Assembly (NCBI GenBank): GCA_002359735.1
Contig: DENS01000001.1
Location: 1-64,000, forward strand
From: Micavibrio sp. UBA2638
Lineage (GTDB): Bacteria > Pseudomonadota > Alphaproteobacteria > Micavibrionales > Micavibrionaceae
DNA: 64,000 nt
Direction: 5' to 3'
Shown piece by piece: positions 35,440 to 44,573 of this stretch; within the stretch, counting starts at the first letter, position 1; each line of letters begins with the position of its first letter. The notes under the pieces were generated by a model. The model did no database searches, was not told the origin of the DNA, and saw only the letters and a list, made by a program, of their open reading frames with translations. The position numbers and the translations under genes were made by a program.

Positions 35440-36582
35440 TTAATCTCGGTCATCACTGCCCGGAATTGGTGGGAAACCATCATTAGAACTGTTGTCCCCG
35501 CCTGGCATATGCTTATCAAGATCATCTAAAGACGGAACCCGCAGAGCCTTTTTTTCATCTTCGCCGTCTTTATCAGCATCTGCGCTATCTTGTTTACCCA
35601 TTGGATCATTACGTTCATTATTCTCAACTGCATCACCATGCGGCATCTGAGCAGTAAGTTTTTCTTCCTGCAACAGAGAAACTGCATCAGAAGACTTTTC
35701 TTTACCCTCCAAACCCGACGCCTCTTGATTATCAGGCATGTTTGTTTCCGGCGCACTTGAAGCTGCTGCATTTGTCGGCAATGGATTGCGCATTTGATCT
35801 GTCGGCACCGATCCAGTTTGCACAGACTCTGTTGAAATAGGCTGCACATCTCCGAATTCATCTTCTTCTGAATCCAGCCAGCTCATATCCTCATCTTCAT
35901 CACCATTTTCACTATCTTTATAGGTCGGTGCAGCCGTACTAAAAGAATGGTCAACATGACCGATATTTTGCGGTTGAACGTCCGGCACTTCAACCATTTG
36001 CTTTGGACGATTTTGCGGCGCTTCCACTGATTGCTGAGGCGCAGCCTCTTTTCTTGCAGGATTTGAAGTATCCTGTTGAGAGGCGCCAGACACTTGATCT
36101 TCACCCCCAGGATCCCCTTGATTATCTTGAGCAGATGGGGCCTGCGGAAAATATTTATTAACAAACCGCTCGGAAAAAATATAAGACGCCAAAGGTCTGT
36201 CAATCTGTTCCATGATTTTATCAAGCTCCTTGACTTGCAACGTACCATAAACAACCAAACGCGTTTCCAGGTCATCAAAAATTTCCAGCAGATTGTCGCG
36301 AACAACATCGGCTTGCTGTTCATAACCAGCGCGTTTTTCGCGATCTTCATCTGAGCCGATGCCATGATGATCAAAATGAACGAGACCATCTGGGAAAATT
36401 TTAGCCGCAGCATCGGGCCATTTTTCCGCAAACATTAAACGGCCACTTTGATTATTTGTAATATACAAACATTCAAGGGCCTCTAAAAATTCATATTTCT
36501 GCTCGCAAAAAAGTTCACGCACTGTCTCGCTCTCTTTTTGCGGTGCATTTTTTGTATCTTTTTCTATGGGGCTTTGGGCCAT
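35440..36582 (-). CDS. Acidic, mostly disordered protein, unknown
   Basis: In this 380-residue protein the N-terminal 150 residues are folded-looking and helical ('FLEALECLYITNNQSGRLMFAEKWP', split), with a bias to charged residues. From about 160 onward the chain is Asp/Glu/Ser/Pro/Gln-rich and probably disordered ('NGDEDEDMSWLDSEEDEFG'). No signal peptide is seen. It lies 88 bases behind the 1138-residue orphan, same strand. Function unknown; a cytoplasmic scaffold or a secreted effector are only guesses. Confidence 0.6.
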   Translation of the reverse strand: MAQSPIEKDTKNAPQKESETVRELFCEQKYEFLEALECLYITNNQSGRLMFAEKWPDAAAKIFPDGLVHFDHHGIGSDEDREKRAGYEQQADVVRDNLLEIFDDLETRLVVYGTLQVKELDKIMEQIDRPLASYIFSERFVNKYFPQAPSAQDNQGDPGGEDQVSGASQQDTSNPARKEAAPQQSVEAPQNRPKQMVEVPDVQPQNIGHVDHSFSTAAPTYKDSENGDEDEDMSWLDSEEDEFGDVQPISTESVQTGSVPTDQMRNPLPTNAAASSAPETNMPDNQEASGLEGKEKSSDAVSLLQEEKLTAQMPHGDAVENNERNDPMGKQDSADADKDGEDEKKALRVPSLDDLDKHMPGGDNSSNDGFPPIPGSDDRD

Positions 36583-36670
36583 GGTGCAATCCTCACTTAC
36601 CTTTCAGTATATCGGGCAACCAGCCCTCGCATCAAGTCAGAATCGGAAAAAGCAGGTCTCATAATAAGAA

Positions 36671-39600
36671 TTATGTTCCAAGTGCATTCATACGCCCCGC
36701 CTGTGCGGGGACTAAATCACGCGATGCAATCATATCAGCCGCAGGGCCACAGGTAATATCATTACAATTTTCCTGAAATAAAGTCGCAAAATCCCCGCCG
36801 GATCGATTTCCGGATTCCAAGGCACTCTGGGCCCCATCTACCCCGGGGGCCGAAGGAGCAGCGTTATCTGGTAATTTTTGAAGAGGACGCGCTCCATTAT
36901 CCAACCAATCCTTAAATACCCTAAATTCATCGGCCGCCAGCGCTTCGGGCGGCACGATATCCAACTGCAAACGCACACCTTCTGCATTCCAACGAATTAA
37001 ACGATCACGCATGCGCATAAAAACTTCCGGATCACTAATGTCCACAACAAACGGATCGGCTTCACTATCCAAAATTGCGCTACTGTCCTGATTATCATTT
37101 TGCCCATTTTCTGAAGTTTTTATGGCTGGGACACTCAACAATATTTGTGGATTACCGCCCTCGTTTCGCATATACAGAAAGGGTTGCATATTAACCTCTA
37201 CAGGTCTCCGCACTGCAACATTCTGCACTTCACGAAGCAGCCCTTCATCTGAAACGCGCGGCAGATCCGCAATAGGCACTTCCTGCAAAGAACCTAAACC
37301 AACATATTGTTCAAACAAACCAAGTGCTTGCGTTGCGCTATGCCCTGCCATTCCTTGACCTTTTGCAACCTCTTGTAACATAGACTGAAAAATTCTGTCC
37401 GGGGAGCCAGCCGGGCTATAAACAGCAGAGTAATTTTCACGAATAAAACGATAAGCATCATTATCCATAAAAATACCCCATATATCCGACCTCGCATTCG
37501 GCCCCGTTGCATAGGTCAGCATTCGCGCATGCTCCATGCTCAAAAACTCTGGATCGAGCTCTTTGACCTGCACCATTGATGTTTCGCGGTCAATTCCCAC
37601 CACATAATGCCTACCTGCCAGTTCGAAAAATTCCGGTGCATAATGATCAACATTTTGTACAGCCTGATTTTTGGATTGAAAACCAGCCATCGCCGTTTTT
37701 ATTAAGGCAGCATCATAAGCAAATTCCCTGGCCATGCTTATGACGGGAATATCCGCATCCCTAAGGTCCGCAACGCCTAAGGCGTCAAGGTAACGAATCT
37801 GAAGCCCTTCATCGTCGTGATGAGACAGCAAAACGCGCTCTCCGTTTCGATCTTTTACAATCAGTTCACCATTCGGGCCTAGCGCGGCGCACTGCTCATA
37901 AGCCGTTTCCAATATCGCTTTATTAGTCATTAAGTGCGCTTCCACCTCTTGGATAGCAACACCGGCGATTGGCGAGTGATTAAAGCGGTCAAAATCCTCA
38001 ACCATATCCGCCACCATCATATCTATTGTCTGCATCTCCATGACCGCGCCTAGGTCGGCAGAACTCTTTGCCACTTGCCCACCAAAATCCGGGAGTACTT
38101 TTGGCATCAAGCCCATCATGGTTTTTTGACTAAAAATAGCCCCACCCGGTCTATGCGCGCCGTAATCCATCGTAAATTTTTCAGGGCTAGGTATCGTCAA
38201 ACCAAATACATGCGCCGCCGCCGCCAGCTTATCCGCATGATTACTTTGCATCGAATCACCTGTTGTTAAAGCAACAGAAACTGCGTTTTCAATGTGCTCC
38301 TCTAATTGCCGAACACGATTGCCTGCAAATACGGCTGTTCCCTTTGTAAAGTCCTCCAATCTCTCCGTAATACGCCGGGACATTTCATCATGCAATTCAT
38401 CTAAAGAACGACCATCACGCTCCAGCTCGCCTGTTGCTTCGTGATAAACCGAGGAAAATAATTCGCCCAAGACCTCTACGCGGGATTGTCCATCATAGTT
38501 CATTATCTGACTGAGCCTTGCCGCTTCAGAAGAATCATCGCTTAATCTCATAAAATCTTCCAGGCCATAACCGCTTAATGTCGCCACCAATGCATTCATA
38601 CCTGCCAGCTCAGATTCAGGAATCCTTAATACGGCAATCTGCAACACTTCCAACTCAGCTTCCCGGGCGTAGGGTTTTGAAATCAAGTTAACTTGCGAGA
38701 TATTTGAGGACTGGCCCGGTAAGTCGGGGATTTGTGTAGAATCACAATAACGATCCAGCGCAGCAGCCAGCCCCGCAACCGATTGCATATCCCCCTCAAA
38801 ATAACGATCTGCGATAAAACGGCTTATACCCGGATCACGAAGCCGGTCATTCAAATATAGTGCAAAGTCCTCTGAATAAATGCCATTATTTTGATCTCCG
38901 CCATAGCGGGTTATTTTTTTCATATCAATAACGAAAGCCTGTAACGCCATACGCGCACCCATATCAAAGACACCGGAATTTTCTGAACGCTCTGGCGGAC
39001 TAACATGCACATAATTTTTTCGTACCATCGTATCAACAATATTATTAACAATAGAATCGGAAGCATGCATGGTTTGCCCGTTTAGATTAAGAGAGGGCAT
39101 ACGGTACGCAGCACTAGCCACCATATCGGTCATAATCGCCTGAAATGGCTCATAATGCTTTATAAATTGATACTCCTGCTTTTCCCGATCACTCAGGTTT
39201 TCTTTGCCTTCGAACGCCTTTAAACGCGTCTGACTAGATTGCATCACCGCGGCCAAATGCGCGTCAAAATCTGGGGTATATTGCCCGCTTTTATCATCAA
39301 ATTTGGTATAGGAATTATGTCTTTGCAAAAAAACAATATACTGCTCAAGTGCTATATGCGCATTATCATCTTTGACATAGTCATTAAAATCAGCTTCCTG
39401 CAGAGCTGCAAAACCTTTATTTAAAGTAGCCAAGGCATCATGCGCAGAATCAATTCTATACTGCGTTTCTATGCGTACAGCTTCTTCCGGATTGCTTTGT
39501 AAAATGGCTCGGTCACGGGCCATACTATCTTGCAAGAAGTCTATATAATAAGGATAGGCCTGACGTAACAAAGCCTCCATTTTCGGCAAAGTTTCTTCCT

Positions 39601-40087
39601 GCAGTCGTTTTTCTTCTAACGATAATGGCGGCGCGTAAAGATGCTCTGCCTGTTCCAGAACCTCCATCGCCTCAATGAAAGGCTCCAAATCCTGATCAAT
39701 AAAATCAATTAACTTCTGAGGAGACTGTGCAAAGGCGGCCGGCAAATCATGTTCCCTCATAAAACGGTTAATGGCTTCTTGATCTGCGTTTGTGATGGCC
39801 GTGCGGAACGCATTAAATGCAGGGCTGGTAGCAAAAGTTTGTAAAGCCGGCATCAGCGCAGGGTCATAAGCATCATCGATCACAATTCCTGCCGCATTTA
39901 ATTTACGTTCAGCGATATCAATACCGGACAGCTCATATATAAAATTCTCTATCTGTTCATAAAGGCCCTCGGGCAATTGATCGTGAACCAAGGTCGCGTC
40001 AGTGCCCCCATAATAAGACGTAGTATAGCGCTCCAAGACGCCCTGAACTGTTTTAATTGCTTGATTAATATTGGCTTGATCAGCCAT
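36671..40087 (-). CDS. Large helical orphan protein (1138 residues)
   Basis: This is the longest gene in the window and I recognise no family. The product is predicted to be soluble, mostly alpha-helical and charged, with no signal peptide or membrane helix. A stretch with 'GDSMQSNHADKLAAAAHVFGL' (split) lies mid-protein, and a Pro/Ser/Gly-rich tail ends 'PAQAGRMNALGT'. The frame is intact, and codon use looks like its neighbours. It is followed by an acidic protein gene. Given dotM/dotL in the same genome, an effector is possible, but no secretion signal could be shown. Confidence 0.6.
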   Translation of the reverse strand: MADQANINQAIKTVQGVLERYTTSYYGGTDATLVHDQLPEGLYEQIENFIYELSGIDIAERKLNAAGIVIDDAYDPALMPALQTFATSPAFNAFRTAITNADQEAINRFMREHDLPAAFAQSPQKLIDFIDQDLEPFIEAMEVLEQAEHLYAPPLSLEEKRLQEETLPKMEALLRQAYPYYIDFLQDSMARDRAILQSNPEEAVRIETQYRIDSAHDALATLNKGFAALQEADFNDYVKDDNAHIALEQYIVFLQRHNSYTKFDDKSGQYTPDFDAHLAAVMQSSQTRLKAFEGKENLSDREKQEYQFIKHYEPFQAIMTDMVASAAYRMPSLNLNGQTMHASDSIVNNIVDTMVRKNYVHVSPPERSENSGVFDMGARMALQAFVIDMKKITRYGGDQNNGIYSEDFALYLNDRLRDPGISRFIADRYFEGDMQSVAGLAAALDRYCDSTQIPDLPGQSSNISQVNLISKPYAREAELEVLQIAVLRIPESELAGMNALVATLSGYGLEDFMRLSDDSSEAARLSQIMNYDGQSRVEVLGELFSSVYHEATGELERDGRSLDELHDEMSRRITERLEDFTKGTAVFAGNRVRQLEEHIENAVSVALTTGDSMQSNHADKLAAAAHVFGLTIPSPEKFTMDYGAHRPGGAIFSQKTMMGLMPKVLPDFGGQVAKSSADLGAVMEMQTIDMMVADMVEDFDRFNHSPIAGVAIQEVEAHLMTNKAILETAYEQCAALGPNGELIVKDRNGERVLLSHHDDEGLQIRYLDALGVADLRDADIPVISMAREFAYDAALIKTAMAGFQSKNQAVQNVDHYAPEFFELAGRHYVVGIDRETSMVQVKELDPEFLSMEHARMLTYATGPNARSDIWGIFMDNDAYRFIRENYSAVYSPAGSPDRIFQSMLQEVAKGQGMAGHSATQALGLFEQYVGLGSLQEVPIADLPRVSDEGLLREVQNVAVRRPVEVNMQPFLYMRNEGGNPQILLSVPAIKTSENGQNDNQDSSAILDSEADPFVVDISDPEVFMRMRDRLIRWNAEGVRLQLDIVPPEALAADEFRVFKDWLDNGARPLQKLPDNAAPSAPGVDGAQSALESGNRSGGDFATLFQENCNDITCGPAADMIASRDLVPAQAGRMNALGT

Positions 40088-40270
40088 TTAACAACACCCT
40101 TTGCCCATTCGTTCCAAGGCGAGCTTAAACATCTAATACGCCTTGAATTATAGCTCACATTGCCTAACTAACCGTTTTTCTATTTTTTACCCAACACCCA
40201 AATAGGTATTTCTTCAATTAGGCCTAGTGAATGATGCCATAAAATCGTTATTTTTTCAACTTTAGGGCTG

Positions 40271-41365
40271 TCATTCGGCCGCACTCAGCGGTATTTTCTC
40301 ACGGTTTCTTATATCTTGATAGTAAGCTATATACGCGGCAACTGATTTTTCTTTTGTGAATTCTTCGATATAACGTTTGTAACCATTTAAAACCAATTTA
40401 TTCCGCAAATCACTGTCAGCCAGCAAACGTTCAATGGCTTTACGCATTTCTTTTTCATCATCAATCGGAACGACAAGGCCATCTTCTTCATCACGGACAA
40501 ATTGCTTAGGCCCGTCAGCGCGGGTTGTAACAAGTGGAATTTTCTGAGCCCAGCTTTGCACAAACACCGTACCAAAAGGTTCATAGCGAGATGAAAACAC
40601 ACAAATATCGCTAGCTTGAAAAAGCGCAGCCCTATCACTACGCCAACCAAGTAATTTAACGCGATCCCTAACATTCAACTCGTTAATCAAATGCTCAAGT
40701 TCTCCGCGCATTGGCCCTTCCCCTGCAATCCAGAGACAAACCCCTTCCATACTTGATACTACCCTGATTAACGTATCAAATGCCTTCGAGGTATGTAGCC
40801 GCCCCAGCCCAAACAGCAAAGGTGCATCAGGCGGGATACCATGCGCTGCGCGACTGGCAGGTTCCACCAATTCCTCAGTTTCAGCAAAATTATTAATATG
40901 CTGCACCTTATTTGCAGGAACACCCAAATCCACCAAATGGCGTTTTATATCAGGTGTAATGGTAATAAAATAATCGGTCGATTGATAATATTTTAGCTTA
41001 TAGTACCCCCCCAAACGTGCCACTGTTGCGTATCTAGGTATACCCATAGAAGCATGCCAGCGCGGCGTTTTATCAGAAGCACGCGACATCCAGGTTTGAA
41101 CAATATCAGGACGAAAGCCCCGAATAATTTTTTTCAAAGCAAGGCGAGTATAAAAATCCAGTTTACCACCAAAAGGTAAGCAATGAACTTTAATACCTGC
41201 TTTTTGCAAACGCGGCACACGAATGGCATTAGAACGCGTGACGACCTCTATGACGTGCCCGGCCTCGTGCATGGCAATACACATATCAATACAAGCGGTC
41301 TCCGCCCCGCCATGATTGGCCCCGGCTAGAACGTGAAGAATACGCATTTTGTTTTCCGGAGCCAC
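40271..41365 (-). CDS. Glycosyltransferase family 4
   Basis: The 364-residue GT-B fold protein begins 'MRILHVLAGANHGGAET' (nucleotide-sugar glycosyltransferase start) and ends with 'CVFSSRYEPFGTVFVQSWAQKIPLV', the E-x7-E donor-binding region. It should transfer a sugar from a nucleotide donor to a surface glycan or lipid; donor and acceptor are unknown. The start at 41365 is GTG with AAGG six bases upstream, 16 bases after a periplasmic protein gene. An ATG six codons in is an alternative start. Confidence 0.88.
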   Translation of the reverse strand: MAPENKMRILHVLAGANHGGAETACIDMCIAMHEAGHVIEVVTRSNAIRVPRLQKAGIKVHCLPFGGKLDFYTRLALKKIIRGFRPDIVQTWMSRASDKTPRWHASMGIPRYATVARLGGYYKLKYYQSTDYFITITPDIKRHLVDLGVPANKVQHINNFAETEELVEPASRAAHGIPPDAPLLFGLGRLHTSKAFDTLIRVVSSMEGVCLWIAGEGPMRGELEHLINELNVRDRVKLLGWRSDRAALFQASDICVFSSRYEPFGTVFVQSWAQKIPLVTTRADGPKQFVRDEEDGLVVPIDDEKEMRKAIERLLADSDLRNKLVLNGYKRYIEEFTKEKSVAAYIAYYQDIRNREKIPLSAAE

Positions 41366-41381
41366 AAGTAACCTTAATTTA

Positions 41382-42068
41382 TTATTGTTCCATAGCCTGT
41401 GGCATGGCCACTAACACGGAATTTAAATACTTCACCATAGTTTGTTGCGTTTCATTCATCTTATTCAACAAATACTCACATGCCTCTTTGGTTGTGACAG
41501 GAATTCTCTCAACACCTTCTTGCGTTTTGTCACGAAGATCATCAGCCTGTTTCAGGATTTTGCGTATATCCTGATCTTTAGCATAATCCTGCGCAATAAC
41601 CATATTATTAATCTGAGCCTCGGCTTCCTTCATTTTCTCATTCACCGCCTCTTTCCATTCTGCGAAGCGATCGCGCAAGGCCTGCTCCATATCAGGGTTA
41701 TTCTCACTGCATGCATCAATTGCCTGGGAAACGTGCGCACGAACATATTTAACCGTACTAATCAGATTATTATTGTTATACAACGTATAAAAATGGCGAC
41801 GGCTTGGCGAATCTAACTCTTCGGTCAAATTCGCCAAGGCTTGATTTAAATTCTTAACATCCGGATCCATTGATTTCGGCATGAGTGTTTTTTCTTCGCT
41901 ATCCCCGCTCCTTTCGGCAGGGGTCACTGCTATTCTCTCTTGTTTTGAGACATCCCCCTTTTCAGCACTGGCTTCCTGAGAGGATTCATCCTGCGCGTTG
42001 ACGACTTGAACTGCGGTCACAGCAAAAGTCATAAATATAAAGCTCAGCAATAAACATATACGGATCAT
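41382..42068 (-). CDS. Secreted helical protein, unknown
   Basis: With the start at 42068 the N-terminus is a clear signal peptide ('MIRICLLLSFIFMTFAVTAV', cleavage after 'NA'). The mature part (about 205 residues) is a highly charged, coiled-coil-like helix ('DRFAEWKEAVNEKMKEAEAQ', 'NKMNETQQTMVKYL'). It is cotranscribed with the glycosyltransferase. A frame starting at 42104 exists but would add a non-signal leader. No family recognised. Confidence 0.62.
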   Translation of the reverse strand: MIRICLLLSFIFMTFAVTAVQVVNAQDESSQEASAEKGDVSKQERIAVTPAERSGDSEEKTLMPKSMDPDVKNLNQALANLTEELDSPSRRHFYTLYNNNNLISTVKYVRAHVSQAIDACSENNPDMEQALRDRFAEWKEAVNEKMKEAEAQINNMVIAQDYAKDQDIRKILKQADDLRDKTQEGVERIPVTTKEACEYLLNKMNETQQTMVKYLNSVLVAMPQAMEQ

Positions 42069-42600
42069 GGGCTTTCTTTCTTTTAAAAGATATATAATTC
42101 CCATCTTTGTAGCAAAAAAATTGCCGCCGGGAAAGCCCGGCGGCTCAGTATAACCTGATAATTAAAGTGCTTTTGAAATATACTGCGGGGCAACACAATA
42201 TACGGCAATTTAATTCTACTCAGGCTTCGCACATGACACTATCAAAACTTAATAAAAACAAAGCACAAATATTTATTTCACCTATGCTTATAAAAACTCT
42301 CAATCCTTTTCTGAACACCGGCCAAAACCGCACATTCGGTTACCACCTGCTCATATAATTAACATAACATGCAATAAGTAAATACAAAGTAAATAAAATT
42401 GTATTTGCATTTATTTTTATTTATTCGACATTTTTATTTAAAGTAATTTAAGTAAAAATTACATAAAATTTTATATATATTTTATATTTAAATGCCCTAT
42501 CCTCCGTTTTACAACTATTACAAGTAAAGCGGACTTGCAAATCTTTAGAATTAAGGCTAAAAATCGAGCATAACATAAAAAATAATCAAGGCTTAAGCAC
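42069..42600. other. Intergenic region with terminator and AT-rich island
   Basis: About 530 bases separate divergent genes. They contain a strong terminator on the - strand that follows no visible gene, and a very AT-rich stretch (42361-42490, with inverted repeats such as AAATAC/GTATTT and GTAATTT/AAATTAC). No clear promoter or RNA gene was identified. Confidence 0.5.
42113..42143 (-). terminator. Orphan terminator upstream of the secreted helical protein
   Basis: CCGCCGGG-CTTT-CCCGGCGG on the - strand is followed by CAATTTTTTT. It sits about 45 bases before the start codon, so it either ends an upstream small transcript or works as an attenuator. Confidence 0.75.
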
Positions 42601-43788
42601 ATGGCGTTAAAAACTTCTGAACGATCAGACATTGAAACCTTCCGGGCGCTAGACAATTTGCGTACCGTGAATGAAAAAATTTCTCGTGGTAATGATATTA
42701 TACGACTAGAAGCCGGCCAGCCCTGTTTTGGTGCCCCACAAGCCGCATTAGATTACGCCGCCAAATGCCTAATTAACGACCCCATCCAGGGATATACAGA
42801 CGCAATAGGTATGATCTCATTACGGCAACGTATCGCGGATTACTACAAAGATTATTACAGTGTGCACGTGACCCCCGAACAAATTAATATTACTAGCGGC
42901 TCATCACCCGGCTTTATCATGGCTTTTTTAACCGCATTTAATCCGGGTGATAAAATCGCCTTATGCACACCGACTTATGCCGCTTATAAAAACATAATAA
43001 AATCGATGGATTTGCAGATTACTGAAATCCAAACCAATGCCGACACCAATTTTCAACCAACGCTAGACCTATTAAAGAACGCAGCAGAAAAGTTCGATGG
43101 AATTATCATAAACAGCCCGTCAAACCCCACTGGAACAATTCTGGATGAAGATGAGTTTTCCGATATATGCAACTGGTGTGACGAGCAAGGCATAAGAATT
43201 GTATCAGATGAAGCCTATCACCGCATTACCTATGGAACCAAAGCGCAAACAGCTTTAAAATTTTCAAATAATGCGATCATTATGAACACATTTTCTAAAT
43301 TTTTTGCCATGACAGGGTGGCGCTTGGGATGGGTAATCAGCCCACCAGATATGGTAAAACCGATGAAAAAACTAGCCGAGAGCCTTTTCGTGGCCCCCCC
43401 CACGATATCACAGCATGTGGCATATAAAATATTCGACCACCTGGATGAATTAGATAATTATGTGCTCCGTTATAAAGAAAATCACGACATTTTGCGCGAT
43501 CTGCTGCCGGCTGCAGGATTAAATAAGCTCTCCAAAGGCGATGGCGCATTTTATTTCTACGTTGATGTTAGCGACTTCACGAATGATAGCGAAGATTTTT
43601 GCCACAGATTGGTAGAAGAAGCTGGTGTATCTGTAACAGCCGGATTGGATTTCGATGGAAAACGCGGCCACCAATATATACGCCTATCTTATGCCGGGTC
43701 TGCCGATGATATGCGAGAAGCATGCCAACGTATAAAAATCTGGCTAACAGACAATCAGGCTGGCAACCGCGTCGCAAAAACCTTATAA
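42601..43788 (+). CDS. Class I/II aminotransferase (aspartate aminotransferase-like)
   Basis: The 395-residue PLP enzyme has 'RLEAGQPCFGAPQAA' near the start, 'NSPSNPTGTIL', 'VSDEAYHRITYG' and the PLP lysine at about 233 in 'TFSKFFAMTGWRLGWV'. This pattern fits AspC/AAT-like enzymes; the exact amino donor is not determined. AAGG lies nine bases before the ATG. The pilin-like gene follows after six bases and may be cotranscribed. Confidence 0.88.
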   Translation: MALKTSERSDIETFRALDNLRTVNEKISRGNDIIRLEAGQPCFGAPQAALDYAAKCLINDPIQGYTDAIGMISLRQRIADYYKDYYSVHVTPEQINITSGSSPGFIMAFLTAFNPGDKIALCTPTYAAYKNIIKSMDLQITEIQTNADTNFQPTLDLLKNAAEKFDGIIINSPSNPTGTILDEDEFSDICNWCDEQGIRIVSDEAYHRITYGTKAQTALKFSNNAIIMNTFSKFFAMTGWRLGWVISPPDMVKPMKKLAESLFVAPPTISQHVAYKIFDHLDELDNYVLRYKENHDILRDLLPAAGLNKLSKGDGAFYFYVDVSDFTNDSEDFCHRLVEEAGVSVTAGLDFDGKRGHQYIRLSYAGSADDMREACQRIKIWLTDNQAGNRVAKTL

Positions 43789-43794
43789 TGAGAC

Positions 43795-44454
43795 ATGGTT
43801 ATAAGCACAAACAACAACCAAATAAATATGAAACAACGCAAAACAGAGCGCGGGAGCGTGTTGTGGGTGATACTAATTGCGATTGTTCTAATAGGACTTT
43901 TAACCGCCCTCCTCAGCCGGTCCGGTTCAAACGTTGATCAAAGCGGCAATATTGAACAACAGCGCATCAAAATCAGCCAGATGATGCGCTATGTCAAAGG
44001 TATTGAAACCACCATACAAAATATGAAACTAAGCGGCATATCAGAAAGCGACCTTAGCTTCACGGATGACCGCTCTGACAACTCAAACTGCACGAACACT
44101 GAGTGCATGGTTTTTCATGTAGAAGGCGGAGGGTTGACGGAACAAAGTCCACCTACGGGCATTAGCTCAAGCGGCGCAAACTGGAAGTACGTTGCCACCA
44201 ATAATGTCCTGAATATAGGAACAACCGCCGCTGACTTAATCATCGTCCTTGAAGATATTAACGATGAGTATTGTGCCCAAATCAACAGGGTATTGGGAAC
44301 TACGCTGGGTGCGGATGACACAGATATAGACTTCACAGATTTTGATGGAACCTATACCAACACGGAAACCATTGACAATTCTGGCGGGCATGACGCCGGA
44401 TGCCAAATCAGCAATGGTAACAATTTCTTTTATCAAGTTTTGGTAACGCGCTAG
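43795..44454 (+). CDS. Pilin-like protein, paralogue of the dotL-linked one
   Basis: The 219-residue protein has the same plan as the protein at 7229-7948: a basic leader, 'KTERGSV', one helix ('VLWVILIAIVLIGLLTALL'), 'SRS', 'GISESDLSF', paired Cys with 'VFHVEGGG', a 'PPTG' turn, a Cys-Ile-Asn segment, and the end 'GGHDAGCQISNGNNFFYQVL'. Like GspK/PilX-type prepilins it lacks Glu5. A second ATG at about 43828 gives a shorter leader. It is downstream of an aminotransferase rather than a secretion gene. Pilin identity is inferred from architecture. Confidence 0.62.
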   Translation: MVISTNNNQINMKQRKTERGSVLWVILIAIVLIGLLTALLSRSGSNVDQSGNIEQQRIKISQMMRYVKGIETTIQNMKLSGISESDLSFTDDRSDNSNCTNTECMVFHVEGGGLTEQSPPTGISSSGANWKYVATNNVLNIGTTAADLIIVLEDINDEYCAQINRVLGTTLGADDTDIDFTDFDGTYTNTETIDNSGGHDAGCQISNGNNFFYQVLVTR

Positions 44455-44503
44455 TGTCTTACATCCGGCAATCCCGAGGCCGTAATTTCAACAAAATTAA
44501 ATA

Positions 44504-44521
44504 CGGCCCCATATGGGGCCG
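44504..44521. terminator. Palindromic hairpin between pilin-like gene and rne
   Basis: GGCCCCATATGGGGCC is a perfect palindrome, within CGGCCCCATATGGGGCCG. T-richness downstream is weak in both directions; it may end either transcript. Confidence 0.5.
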
Positions 44522-44573
44522 CTTCAGTATATAAAGTTATAGCACTTAAGCTAATGATTTAAGCAGACGTCAC

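Noticed and set aside
42420..42560. Minus-strand frame of 49 codons with a CxxC (CNSC) motif upstream of the aminotransferase
   Set aside because: It ends in extremely AT-rich sequence, lacks a ribosome site, and runs through the divergent gene's promoter region. Most likely a chance frame.
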